The translations under genes were made by a program, and so were the position numbers. From Nyssa sinensis (lineage: Eukaryota; Streptophyta; Magnoliopsida; Cornales; Nyssaceae): a stretch of 64,000 nucleotides of DNA. The notes under the pieces are model-generated. The model did no database searches and was not told the DNA's origin. It saw nothing but the letters and a program-made list of their open reading frames with translations. The DNA is taken from the NCBI GenBank assembly GCA_008638375.1, contig VIRR01000581.1, positions 1 through 64,000 of the forward strand, given 5' to 3'. This document shows positions 49,601 to 61,482 of the stretch, piece by piece (the first letter of the stretch is position 1; each line of letters begins with the position of its first letter).

Positions 49601-52600
49601 CTATGCACACTCCTGCACTTAACACAATCCTGTTTAAAATCCCTTGAGCAAACATCCTAAATCTCTTCATCTTTGTTTATGATGGCAACATAATTAAAGA
49701 AAAAAATCAACACTGTTGGGATTCCTTTGGCCGTTAAAGTTGATTTTTGATTATTTTCTACTCCTATTTTGCCGCAACTACCCTCCACGTATTCCTTTAA
49801 AAAAAGACTATTACCTAATGTTGTTGCCCCAAGTATGGGGTATTAGGAGGGGTAAACTTGATATAGACTTCACCTTTGACATTACTTGTGCTAAGTGATC
49901 TCCCTCATACTTGAACCCTCATTCTGACACTTAAAAGCCCAAGCTTGAACCATTGCAGCAAGTATGACCAATAGTAATAATAATAAACTACTGCACCAAG
50001 TGACAGCCCCTTTACCCTCCACATATTCCTAGCTTTCCTTAGAACCTTTTGATTTAAAGGTATATCTCCATGGTTCTGTGCTTTGAAGATCAATAATGAG
50101 ACCACAAGGAAGGGCTATGCAGTTAAAGTGAAATGTTCTACTAGGACATAGAGAAGGACATCTCACCAGCGAGGAGGTGCTTTTGGTTGAAGTGGAACCA
50201 CTTCAAGGACAAATGAGAAGGCTGAAAGGATAGTGGGTAGGCAAATCTTGACGCCTTTTTCTTTTCTTTTTTAATTTTTACTAAGACAAAAACTTGACAT
50301 AAGGAAGTGTGATACTGTGACCTCGAGTTTTTGATCCTACCCACATTCTTTTTCAACAAAATTCCCAATCCCACGTTTTAATCTTATTTCCCAAAGCCGT
50401 ACTGTTTAGGGAAAGAGGTGTCTCTTACCTCTCTTGAAGAGACACCTCTTCCTTAATTAATTCCTAAGTTAAAATGAATTTTTGTCCAAGTAGAAGTCTA
50501 AATATCAGCCAAGAACTGTCTTTTAAAAAGACGCTTATAAAGGCATCTCTTCAAGAGATGCTTATTGTGTAATATTTTTTGAAAAGAAATCTCTTCAAGA
50601 GATGCTTTTAACGAGTAACATGGGTTTGGGAAATAATTATAAAAGCATATGGCGTTGGGAAATTTGTAGAAAAGCATGTGGGAAGGATCAAACACTCCTA
50701 TGAGGATGAGGATTAAAGTCTCAGCCAATCATTGGGATTGATTGCATGCATCTTGTCTGCCATATTGCTATATCTAAGATTCCAAGGCATGTCTCCCCCC
50801 CCCCCCCCCAAAAAAAAAAAAAAAAGAAAAAAAAGAAGAGAATTTATTAGAAGACAGTATACAAAGAAGAGGAAGAGATTTCTCCCATCAGGAGAAGCAA
50901 AAAATATATAAATAAAAATAGAAGCTGTAGTCCAAAATGAACAGAAATAACAGTATATTTTTTGTGCAAATTAATCCTCACTATAAGCACCCCTTTTAGC
51001 CAAATCATTGGCTTCTTTGTTAGCTGCATTAGGAATCCACTTGGAAGAACTATCCCTCTAATGAAAAATCTTATTAATGTCATTATTACTAGAGCATGTA
51101 CTTCTTAGCTAAGGAGTCAACGAACCACTTGGTTTTGCATTCTTCAGTGGTGCAGACTTTGTTGGACATGTTTTTTTCACTTTTTGGGTTTGGTTGGGCT
51201 ATGCTCGGCATGGTGTTGGATTTGTATAGAATTTGGGGTAGTGGTTGGAAACGCAAAGCAGGGCGGCAAGTGTGGGATCTAGTGGTGTGTATTGTGAGTA
51301 GAACAGAAGAATTTTTGAAGGGGTAGATTGAAATGTAAATGAATTGAATGGGATTTTGTTAACTACTCTATCCTTTTGGGGTAAACAGAATTATTATAGG
51401 GCAGAATATATTTTTGTAGAGTATTTAGCAATATGCATATGATTTAAGGCTTGGAAATATATTCTTCTCATGTACATGAGCACTCCCCTATTTTTTGGCG
51501 CTTTTAGTAATATTATACCTTTATTTATCAAAAGAAGAAATTCCTAGAGCAAATTACCATTTTGAAACACTTGACCACGTTCTTACTATCACCTTCCTTT
51601 AAGAAATTTTAGTGTTTGGCTCCTTGATCCCTACAAGAAAGAGCACTGACCTTTGCCTTATTCAAAAGGTTTCAACATGGGAGCCCTGTTCTCTCAAAGC
51701 CTTGCAGGATTGGGAGCTGGAGTCGACTGATGCTTTTTTTTTTTGAGACGTATGCTTTTTTAGTTTCTGGGAAGAGGGAGGACTCACTGAGATGGAAAGG
51801 ACCTAAGAATGGTCATTTTGCTGTGAAATCTTTTTATTTTGTCCTTCGTGGGGGAGGTAGATCCTTCTTTGCTGGGAAGGATATTTAGAGAGTGAAGATG
51901 TCCTCCAAGGTGTCTATTTTGTTTGTTTGGAGGGTAATTTTGGAGGTGATGTTGACTGCGGATAATCTTGGGCATAAAGAGAAGTTACTTTCTAACTGGT
52001 CCTGCATGTGTAAGAAGGCGGAGGAAGTACAAAACACATTCTTCTTCATTTTTTGGTGGCTAGGTATCTTTGGGCAATTCTTTCTCGATCTTTGGGGTCT
52101 ATTGGATTAAGCCTAGAACAGATAGAGAGTTGCTTTGTTGTTTGCAGGGAGGCTGCACCAGGAGAAGGGTTCGATTGGCTTGGAAGGCAGTGTTATGTGG
52201 GGTTTGTGGAGGGAAGGAAATTGTAGGACTTCTGAAGATATCGCATTGCTAGTACATAGATTGAAATCTTTGTTGATAAACGCATTTCAATTTTGGATAT
52301 TTGGAAAGTTTTTGGAATCTTTGCTTGCTTTTGCAGGCGATTTGAACTGTATAGGGGGGATATAGGAGCTCTTGTATACTTCTTGTGTACATGGGTTGTG
52401 CCCCCTCTGGTGTTTGTTTATAATACTATTGGTTTTACTAAGAGAACTGCTGTTAAAGTTGAGTTTGCATGCACTTTACAGGGGTAAGAGACTAGGGACC
52501 GACCTCTTGTAATCCTTTGGTCTCAGCATTTAAAATAAGAAACATCTTACCAATCTGATTAATAAAGGTAAGAGGAATTCCTTGGAACTCCTTAGAGACA

Positions 52601-55600
52601 GAAGCCCTACGCTAACCATATATATAGTTGTATTTATGCATGTACATGAATCACCAACCTTGCCAATGGCAATGATGTATCAGCATGTTAAGTCGTTATA
52701 GTTGTCATCTATGTTGCTACATCCTATCATATAACACGTGTTTGTCTTAGTTATATGATACATATTCAGCATCCTCTCTTTAAAACTGATCTTAGTTATA
52801 TAATCTCATGAAGAATTTGTGCATAATGGGCTGTTTTGCACCCTGCAATAATGTTAACGAGTGGTAATAAGATGGGCTTAAGCCCCTTTAAAAGTGAACT
52901 AGCTTGCTATGCCTGAGAAGGTTATATGCTTGATAGTTTACATCAAAACAGCATTTGGTACATATGATTTGCATCTTGCCTAAGGCATTTTTTATTTTTC
53001 TTCTCCCCTCTCTCAACAAGGATTGTAAGGCAAATTATCTTAGACACATAACAGCTCTCTCTATCTCTTGATAAGTAGACAAATAATAGCTCTCTCAGTT
53101 TGGAAAAGGCTGATATCTTTCTAGTCACCCTTCTTAACTTAATATGTTATTGGTAAAATCAGTTCAATGAAATGCAGTATATTTTCAAAATGGCTATATG
53201 ACTTTGCATCACTGAAGTAACTAAAACAATGCATTGTGCTTGAACTTTCTATGTTCCATAAGATGTTGCAAACGATTTCTTGACATTTTACAGAATATTT
53301 TAGCGGAGGAAAGATTCAAAGAGATTATTGATACATTATCAAATTCCGATTCCACCTTCAACTATTTGTTGAGGTTTCTGTAAGTTTCTCTTTCTGTATC
53401 TGGTATCTTAGAATTCTATTTTGAATGTGTAGCTGTTATTTGCTACTAAACTTATTATTGATGGTCCTTGACACCAGGTTCTCTGCTGTTTGTAATATGG
53501 ATTTAGAATCTGGGTTCCTATCATTTGAGAACTTCAAAGCTGCACTTTCAAGTATCCAAAGGCAGCCAAAGCTGGAATGTTTAAAAGGTATGGGTATTTT
53601 AGTAGTTTCTTTATGTCATGCATTTCTTTTTTCTGAGGTCATCATTATCCTAAATTCTATTTCTTTACTAGTATCTCATGGGTTCTACCTGTTTAGGAAC
53701 AATATACTCTTGTAAGATTTTCAGTTCTCATATTGTTTCCCCTAGTATTTCTTGATTATCTGGTTTAGGTCCAGCACCTGGCTCAAGTAGAAGATATAGT
53801 CAATCAGGAGTTGCTGTTTTTCATGTTTTTTTTTTCAGTGAGCACTTTTTGTTCAACCTTTATTTTTCAATTTTCATTATTTTCAGACTTGTCTTGTACT
53901 TCTCTTTTCTGTGGGAGTGGAAGTAGTGAGAAGAAGATGAAATACTCTCTTTTGAGTCTGTGACATGGTCTCACCAGACCTCTATTGACATGATTTTTTG
54001 AGAAGAGAGTTGCAGTAACAGGATTAGACAAGGGAAAGCTAAATAGGAATACCAATATGCCCATTTTTATTGAATGGAGAGGATCACTAAATGTAGGTTT
54101 GTAGGGTCTCAATGTTGATAGTCACATCAAATTGGCTCTTATGCTAATCTGTTGGGGTCACAGCATCAATAGTCATTTCATATGGTTTTACTTGATAACT
54201 AACTAAAAGCATGGGTGGAGGCTGTCATTGAAATGGCTTGCTAGTATACCCAAATTGCTGGTTTTATTATTATTATTTTTTATAATCTCAGGTCACGGTG
54301 TCATGACCTCAATCCCGGGTCATGTGGGATTGGAATTCGCGACCGGCCACCAAGGCCTTTTCAATTGCCAAATCATTCACTAATTGCTTTTGTTCAATTG
54401 CAGGAATAATCACAAAATAAATTATCAAACCTATATCATCATATAGGCCTTTTTGGCTCAGAGCATTCTAATATTCATCACGTACCGAAAGACTTATTAA
54501 TTTCCAAAGTTACTCAAGTTCAAGACTAGTCAACTTAAATCATTACAAACAAACTTTTATACAACAAAAAGTAGTTCTCTCATCTTCCATTCTAACCATT
54601 CTTGTATCCTAGAACCAAAAACCTTACGAGGCCTCTACAATATGTACACAAAAGTAAGTTTCAATCCTTTCTCTCCTTTTTCCAGACTTGTGCTTCTAAG
54701 ATCGTATCTGACTAACCTAAAAATGTTGGTTATCATGTAAGCTCAACAACAATGAAAATTTTATAGCATGCTCAAGGTTTGAAAACTACTTATATAATTA
54801 TACACATATATATTATTTAAGAAATACAATTCCAATTGCATATGTTCAGAGGTGTAAGTCCAATTATTTCAACTTCTATGGCCAACAAATTAATCCCTTG
54901 CTGCTTGAGATTAAAATTCAGAGAACTAGTTCAGAAACACCATTATTTGCGGCTCACCACCAATATAAGGTTCTAATAAAGTCAAAATCTAATCGATAAT
55001 GACTAATCATAGAAGTTTTCATAACATCTCAAATGTCTTAAAATTAAGTCTAAAATCAAATAATAATCAATCACAAGTCAAGTTGTCAAATTAATTTTCT
55101 TATGTTTAATAACGAGGCAAAACTAATTATCAAATAAGTAAGAAATCACATAACTTCTCAAATTATCATAATATTCTTGCAAATCACAAATTTCTAAGAA
55201 ATAAGTCGATAGAATTCCAATATCCAATGATTCAAAGCATACCACAACGAGTTTATATTTCATAATTCACATTTTCCAAAATTATAGATAACAATAATAT
55301 TCTAATGAATTATTTTCAAAATTCTATTTGAGTCCATATATCTTATAACAAAAATCTTAATACATACATCTTATAACAAAAACCACCTTAACATGGCATG
55401 AAACACTCACTTTGTTATTCCGAATCCTCTGTCTGTTTCCCTTTTTCCTTTCTGAAACCCTATATATACATATTTTATAAACTAGAATCATGTTAAAAAA
55501 TGTGACACTATTACTTGTCTTATTTAGGTTCCATTTTGAGTTATCTTGAATTCCAATGAACTCTATTGTTTCTTGATGCTATTTATCTATTTCGAACCCT

Positions 55601-57826
55601 TATTAATATTTATTTTGACCAAATGAGCCCTCTTAAACACTAGGAACTGCAGCTGCACTATTTCATTTTGGCCCCATTGAAATTACGTTTTCCAACTTCC
55701 ATGTGTATTTAGTTACTATACCTATAACACCAATACTCAACTATTAATTAAGTTAAATTAAATAGCCATATTTTTTGATAATTTCTCACAATTTCCAGCA
55801 CTAATAAGCTGAAAATTTTCAGCATTCTCACAGGCTTTGTTTCGTTACTCACAGCTTACTAAAGGTTCTTTTATTGACTGAGTTTACCTCAAAACCTTAA
55901 CAATTATTCATAAGGTTAGGTCTCTAAACCATAATTATTAGTTGTAAGGTTAAGTCTCTAAGGCACTTTTCCTTCTATAAAAGGTTATGAGAGGTTAACC
56001 CATTGTGTCCTCAACACCACTGATTTCATAAAAATTTATGGTCATATTTGCTTATCCTATTTCTATTGTAAGCCATTAGATGATATGGAGTCTAAAAGAA
56101 AATGTAATCAAGTTCCATGTGGAAGATGTCCTCCTTTGTTTATATCCCATATAGAATAGATGGTGAATTTGAGGGTTTGATAGATGTTTCCAACTCAAAA
56201 GCACTGAAAGCCCGGCTCATCTGAACAAGTTGATTTTTCTCATGTCTTGGTATATATCTCCTTGTGTTTGAAGCAGAGTTAGCTCCTTGCCTCTTCAAGA
56301 AGTGCATGTGGTATATGAAAGCAGGAAGCTTGAAGTAAAAAAAATGGTAATATCATTCAGGGATAAGTTTGGAGCCAACTGAGAATCTGAAAAAAATAAA
56401 AAAAAAAACTGTCAAAGGGAAGTTTTGGGAAACATTAATAAATTTCAAGATTTAATTGAAACACAGTTTCAAATTCTTGACATTTCCAGAGAAACTTCCT
56501 TTATGTCTCAGGAGAGGGAAATGTGGGATATAGGGTTTGGGGATCTTTTCAGGGGAAGGGTTTCCAACTTTGCCTTGATATTAATTTAAAAGCCACTTAA
56601 ATGATGCTTATGTTGAGCCATGGGAAGAAAGAACAAGCCTTAAATTCTCCAGCCTCATGAAGGAGATCTATTACACAGTGACTATTATGAACACCTACTT
56701 CTCTTGCTCTTGCATTCCAGCGGCGCTTCATTAATTACTAAATGAGTCATGATTCAGCTTTCTTTTCATTCTTTGGATCCCTTTTTTCTTCTACTTATCT
56801 CCTCTAGATAAATCTTTATTATATCAATCAAATAAATAATATTCTCGTTTTCCCCTTTGAGGATTGTAATGGTATTAAGTGAAAATTCAACTTGTTCAAG
56901 CAGATTGCTCCATTTTAGAACTCTATATTCTGGTTTGCATGAAGAGGTTGGAAGTCAAAGAGCAAGACTCGTACAATTTCAATTCTGTGATGAAAGGTTC
57001 ATGTCAAATAATAAATATCAGTCATGCAGTTAATTCTATTACCCGTTTGTCAGTCTTCAATTACTTATCTTGTTTTTTCATATATTGCAGAGTACAAAAG
57101 TATACACGATTCATTCCAAACATCTGATTATTATGCACGGAATGTATGCTTACGGGTGGGTGTTGCACTTCAGATCAATTATTAAAGAATTTAAATTTGG
57201 TGTTCTCCAAGCATATTTTAAAATCTTTTGCTCTAACTTCTGCAGGCATTCGAGCATCTTCTACAACTGTGAATTAGTCTCTTTTGTGGACAATAGAGGA
57301 CACAATCAATCTATTGAATTTCGTCCCGTGAAGCTACTTATCTTATTCCAGGAACTATATCAAGGGTTGAAATCTCACCATTCTTGTCCAGTAAGTTACT
57401 TTTATTACTTTTATTATTTTTTGTTTGTTTGTTCCAATGGATGGGGTACACAATGGGGGGTAAGCCATATCCTACTTATAGACCCCTCCAACCTGGATGA
57501 AGGCGGGACTCAATCCCAAGTTTATATATATACAAGTGTGTGTGTATTTCCATATGCTGTTAAAGGCAAATCTAATCAGATAATTGATGAATTGATATAC
57601 TTTGAGCTTAATTTTATTGGACATGTTTGAACTTTGAGAAATTTCATGCTCACTTGGGTTTTCTATCATCCTATAATGCATTTCACATCTTTATCATATT
57701 ATCTAAAAATAGTAGGATTTTTTAGTACTTTTCTTCCATTATACCTGTGAAGAAAAGGTGATCAGAGTATTATTTGGCTCACATTGGCAGGCAATTCTTC
57801 AGAAATTAATTGATCGTGAAGGTTGA
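42329..57826 (+). CDS. ORC4: Origin recognition complex subunit 4, with one frameshift near the end
   Basis: ORC4 is an AAA+ subunit of the complex that marks replication origins and loads MCM helicase. Sixteen exons: 42329-42438, 42671-42761, 42861-42917, 43380-43427, 46726-46776, 46864-46907, 47115-47178, 47467-47553, 47888-47979, 48090-48171, 53294-53379, 53478-53587, 56904-56996, 57091-57155, 57246-57390 and 57791-57826. Walker A is GPRGCGKI at residues 59-66, with Ile where Thr/Ser is usual. Walker B is VLDE at 146-149, and arginines follow in KRVRSRFSHRK. The C-terminal part has the family block MKRLEVKEQDSYNFNSVMK and a winged-helix-type end. Intended length is 419 residues. In exon 15 an extra T near 57268 turns the frame into a stop after residue 368; the frame after it (ELVSFVDNRG) is clearly the right one. 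An in-frame ATG at 42305 is an alternative start. Introns 4, 10 and 12 are long and rich in transposon fragments. Confidence 0.92.
44611..44992 (-). mobile_element. 5'-truncated L1-type LINE with perfect 13-bp target duplication (ORC4 intron 4)
   Basis: The minus strand encodes an open zf-RVT segment (NLVLAMFGFSWVMPGSVKDL, then WCIWIERNSRIFEDRE) ending at 44679. It is followed by a 3' tail that ends ttttacttatcaaaaaa on that strand. ACATGTTATTCTT occurs at 44598-44610 and again at 44993-45005. Truncation, poly-A and a 13-bp duplication together show target-primed reverse transcription. The reading frame is intact across the retained part, so the copy looks young. Confidence 0.9.
46630..46694. 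repeat. (CT)32 microsatellite upstream of ORC4 exon 5
   Basis: About 32 CT units end 31 bases before the exon 5 acceptor. The tract forms an extended pyrimidine region near the splice acceptor. Confidence 0.95.
48950..48965. repeat. G16 homopolymer in ORC4 intron 10
   Basis: A run of sixteen G followed by further G-rich sequence (ttggggcccgggggt). Length uncertain. Confidence 0.8.
50795..50825. repeat. C15 plus long A tract in ORC4 intron 10
   Basis: Fifteen C run directly into a tract of about sixteen A, matching the arrangement at 25768-25795 in TatC intron 2. Confidence 0.8.
51090..51535 (+). mobile_element. L1-type LINE 3' fragment (ORC4 intron 10, first)
   Basis: It encodes a zf-RVT remnant (KESTNHLVLHSSVVQTLLDMF, then FGFGWAMLGMVLDL) and ends with ttatttatcaaaagaag at about 51517-51535. 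Stops and shifts are present. Same strand as ORC4. Confidence 0.7.
51690..52480 (+). mobile_element. L1-type LINE fragment (ORC4 intron 10, second)
   Basis: Pieces of ORF2 C-terminal sequence in order: LQDWELE (51704), DSLRWKGPKNGHFAVKSFYF (51784), RVKMSSKVSILFVWRVILE and TADNLGHKEKLLSNW, then CMCKKAEEVQNTFFF, then a degraded IWKVF-type ending. It is distinct from the preceding fragment because the zf-RVT region is repeated. No clear 3' tail or target duplication. Confidence 0.7.
54299..54400 (-). mobile_element. LTR-like end in ORC4 intron 12
   Basis: tgtcatgacctcaatcccgg at 54299 is the reverse complement of an LTR end of the type closing the solo LTR at 39882 (gggtcatgaca). Following sequence (attggaattcgcgaccggcc) has a GC content unlike its surroundings. 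The far boundary and a target duplication were not found. 54400-56900 is otherwise plain AT-rich intron. Confidence 0.4.
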
Positions 57827-59933
57827 AACAGCTGAAGGGTTGGTGTCGATGGCATTGAATAGCTGCTAAGTTCCAGAGAGGAAAAATTGGACACTACCCT
57901 ACACTGGACATTTAAACATTTTTTGGTTGAGGAGATGAGAGAAATAAATTACCATTTGCTGCTCTGCTGATTTGGTCTTAGTAGCTAATGACTACTAGTC
58001 AACCATAAGTTTGATTACACACAGCGTAATTCGAGCCTTTTGTTTTAAAGAGATATGGGCAAATTTGGGAAAAGGTTAAAAAGCCGGACCAAATCTAGGA
58101 TGAGATTGGAGAAGGATTTCTCGTCCTGTCTTGATTCTTTTTTAATTTATTAAAATGCCTTTATATACTCTATTTTCAAAATACTGTGAATATAATGTTT
58201 AAACTTTTGGTGATTAATCCAATTTTTTATTTATTTTTATATGTTTTGTCGTCGTATTAATCAATCATGGTGTAATTTAAGGCTTTTGGTGAGAGTTGTT
58301 TTATTTTTTATTCTAATTATTTTATGTTATCTTGTCCTAGACTTTTGAAGATGTATTAAGCAAGGGAGACAATATAAATAGCGTTGAGAATAATGTATTC
58401 TTAGATGGAGCGGGATGGGGATGGGGGAGAAATATATTTTTTTTTCCCTGGGAAAGATCGAGAAATTTGCATTACATCCTAGTTTTTTTAATTTAAGAAA
58501 AGGAAAACAATTGCAAGTTATATATAAAATACATTCAATGGAAAACTCTTAAACTCATTTTGAGAAATGTTTTAAAATATATATATGTATATATTTATTT
58601 ATAACTTTTCTAAACAAATTATTCAAAGTTGATCATAAATTTTCTGTTTTGAGAGAATTTAGAAGTGGTTTAGGGTTAAGGTGCTATCCTCATTTTATTG
58701 TTTGAATGTTATATAAAAAAAAATTAATTTGCTTCAAAGAAACAACTTACCTTCCATACGAGCTTAGACTAATTCCAAAAAAAAAAAAAACAAAAAAAAA
58801 GCCAATATATATATAAATTTTTCTAAACGAATAATTTTTATATCCGTTTGGTGGGCATTTTGCCCCATCACTTTTAGTTTTAGCGTTTCATTTTTGAAAA
58901 TGTGAATTTGGCCATTTTATAATAGTTTGGTTACATTATTTGAAAGTAGCATTGGTAGTGGGGCCTAGAGCTCAATAATCTTTTTTACTATAATTTCAGA
59001 AATTTCAAAAAAATGTATTGTATTTGTTATATTTATTAAAATTTTATAATATAAATATCAAATAAAAAGCCTTATTTAACTGTATAAGTCTTGAATTATC
59101 TTGAGTAGGCACTGAAGGAATTAGAATAGTTATGTGAAAGATTAGGTTGTCCAGGTTCATCATAATAGTCTAATATCCTTGAATCATCACCCCCACATGC
59201 TACCCTTATAAGTTGTTTAGAACTCCAATTAAAATGTTGATTTGCTTGAGGAGATCAGATTCATGTTTAATTTGTTTAAAAGTTCCCTGTTGTTGCAAGC
59301 TCTAGTTAGTTCCAAAACCCCACACTTCTGGGTATTGCCAGTTCATATTAAAATCATGCTTTAATTTTCATTCTGAGGCTCTGTAGTTTCTTCTGAGAAT
59401 GATTTTAGTTAAGAATGTAATGTTTGTCTCCATGGAAAATAAGAAAGAAAATTTAGTAGTGTATGGCAGGTTAACTGTTGCTATAGGAAAATACAGTAAT
59501 TCACCCTATAGTGAAACAGGATAAATGTAGATAACCTCAAAATCGTTGATGAAAAAGTTTTGTTGGGTGTGATTTATTTGGGATTGCATTGAGGATAGCG
59601 TTTAAGGGAAAAGCTCCATCAAGGAGTTTCTCACATGACGCTCAGAATAACGGTTGCAACTGTTTGACCAAACACATGCTTATGATATTTTGCTGAAGTA
59701 TGATTATGAGACAATTAGAACCATTCACTGTCTCTAATTTTGTTTTGACCTTTTCCTGGCCTAGCATAAAAGAAGATGTGCATCGTGCCAGAAACAGGAA
59801 TGTTTATTATTTTATTATTGGTGTCTTTTTCTGTGTGAGACTTTCTTGGGTTTCTTACGGAGTCTCTTTTGTACTCTCCTTGTTCTCATTCTTGGTTCCT
59901 TTCTCCTGGTGGATGGAAACAAGGTAAGCAGCT

Positions 59934-59934
59934 G

Positions 59935-59980
<46 letters not shown>
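59934..59980. repeat. (CT)n(CA)n microsatellite
   Basis: About 14 CT units followed by about 10 CA units, intergenic. Confidence 0.95.
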
Positions 59981-61409
59981 TACACCAATGTTGATATTGT
60001 CCATGCAAACTGAGATCAAATGGAGGCTGATATCCCTGCTTCATAGAGCCTCTGTTACTCAAAAGTTGACTTCTTGAAGTGCCACTAATTTCTCCCTTCT
60101 AGATTACTTGCCCCATCTGCCGTCCCTTAATTATTTTTTTTTTTGGAAAAAAAAAACAATCGGTTAAGATAGTATGACCTTGTACAATGAAAATTAATAA
60201 ATGTACAAATAAAGAAAAACGACATTGTTTATATTAAAAGTCATGTGCAAGAGCATGAACAGTGTAGCCGACTTTAAATAATTAGAATAAAAGTTTTGTT
60301 TGAGTTGAGTAAAGATAAAGAAACAAGAAAAAAGAAACCCATGTTGGTGACATTTACCATTTAAATATATAGATTAGTTAGCCCCTATATATATATATAT
60401 ATATACACACGTATATGATGGCGCATTCGTTGGAAGTGGATTCAGATGTGATGGATTGAGTTGAAATCTAAGTGCTATATCACTTTTTTTTCACGAGGAG
60501 AGGGGGAGAAAGAGCCAAATTACTGATTGTCTTATTATGTCGCGAGCAGTCTAAATTCCTTTCTTGATTTCATAAAAGATGCCCTTAACTCATTTGTTCG
60601 TCCCCTTCAAACAAAGCATATGCCCAAACCCCAAATTACATTCATAACAAGCCAACACTAAAACACACTATTCCATTGTAATCCACTCTATGCTCATCAT
60701 TAATCTAACATTTCTTGTGTTTGTTTGTGTGTGTGTGTGTTTTTATAATAAGATGCACTTGTTGTCTTATGCTGCATAGCAAAAATTGACTAATTGAAGA
60801 GGAAATGTTCCATACATTGAATTACTAACTCAGGTTTATAACCACAATCAATTTTCTTCCCTTGCAATTAACCATTGTTTATAGTTAATACGAAGTCCCT
60901 TTCAATTTTAGAGAGAAAATTAATTAACTTTCTTTTCTAAGAAAACATTGGTATTCTGATGTTTCAAAGAAATTATTCATCAAGTCAATGGTTCAACCAA
61001 TGAAAAATTGAAGTATACAAAAATTATTTTTTTGTCTGCTTAAAGTCCTAACGGATTAGAATGGTTTCAATAATTAGATAATATGTGGTGAACAAATGCA
61101 CAGTGCATTGTTGCACATGTAACTTTCAATCCGTCCCTAAAACCATGGTTCCGATGGAGCACCAAATAATTTCTTTGCAGTTAACAAACCTCTGTAATTC
61201 TTTGTAGTTCACAAACCCAAAAAATGTTGAAAAGAAACCAACACTTTTGTCCTCTTCAACTGTCGATCATTCCTAAAATACAAGCCCCTGTTTTATCAAC
61301 AGACAAGACTCCCTTTGAGATGTCCAACTCCGCAACATAGTTTCTCCCCTTCTCTTGTCATCTACAATCAAATTTGCCTTTGCCTTTGCCTTTTCCGTCA
61401 ATTAATAGC

Positions 61410-61417
61410 TATAAAAA
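61410..61417 (+). promoter_or_regulatory. Probable TATA box of the FATB-like gene
   Basis: TATAAAAA lies 66-73 bp upstream of the start codon at 61483, leaving room for a 5' UTR of about 40 bases. The region between is A-rich, usual for plant leaders. Confidence 0.45.
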
Positions 61418-61482
61418 CATTCCAATACACAAATCTACTTTCCAAAAAAGAAAAAATAAAAAATAAAAAGAGAAGAGAAGAA

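Larger units (their letters stand above)
57827..61482. other. Intergenic region between ORC4 and FATB-like gene
   Basis: ORC4 3' UTR at the left and the thioesterase promoter at the right. Between them are A/T tracts, a CT/CA microsatellite (59934-59980), a TA tract near 60388-60404 and a GT tract near 60725-60740. No gene or complete transposon was recognised. The frame at 59700-59927 has no family features. Confidence 0.6.

Noticed and set aside
57420..57535. Possible minus-strand SINE (gggattgagtccc resembling a box B) in ORC4 intron 15
   Set aside because: No box A, tail or target duplication could be found; too weak to list.
59700..59927. Frame with hydrophobic residues between ORC4 and the thioesterase, ending near a gtaag donor-like site
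   Set aside because: No family motif, no partner exons found, and hydrophobicity explained by T-rich sequence.
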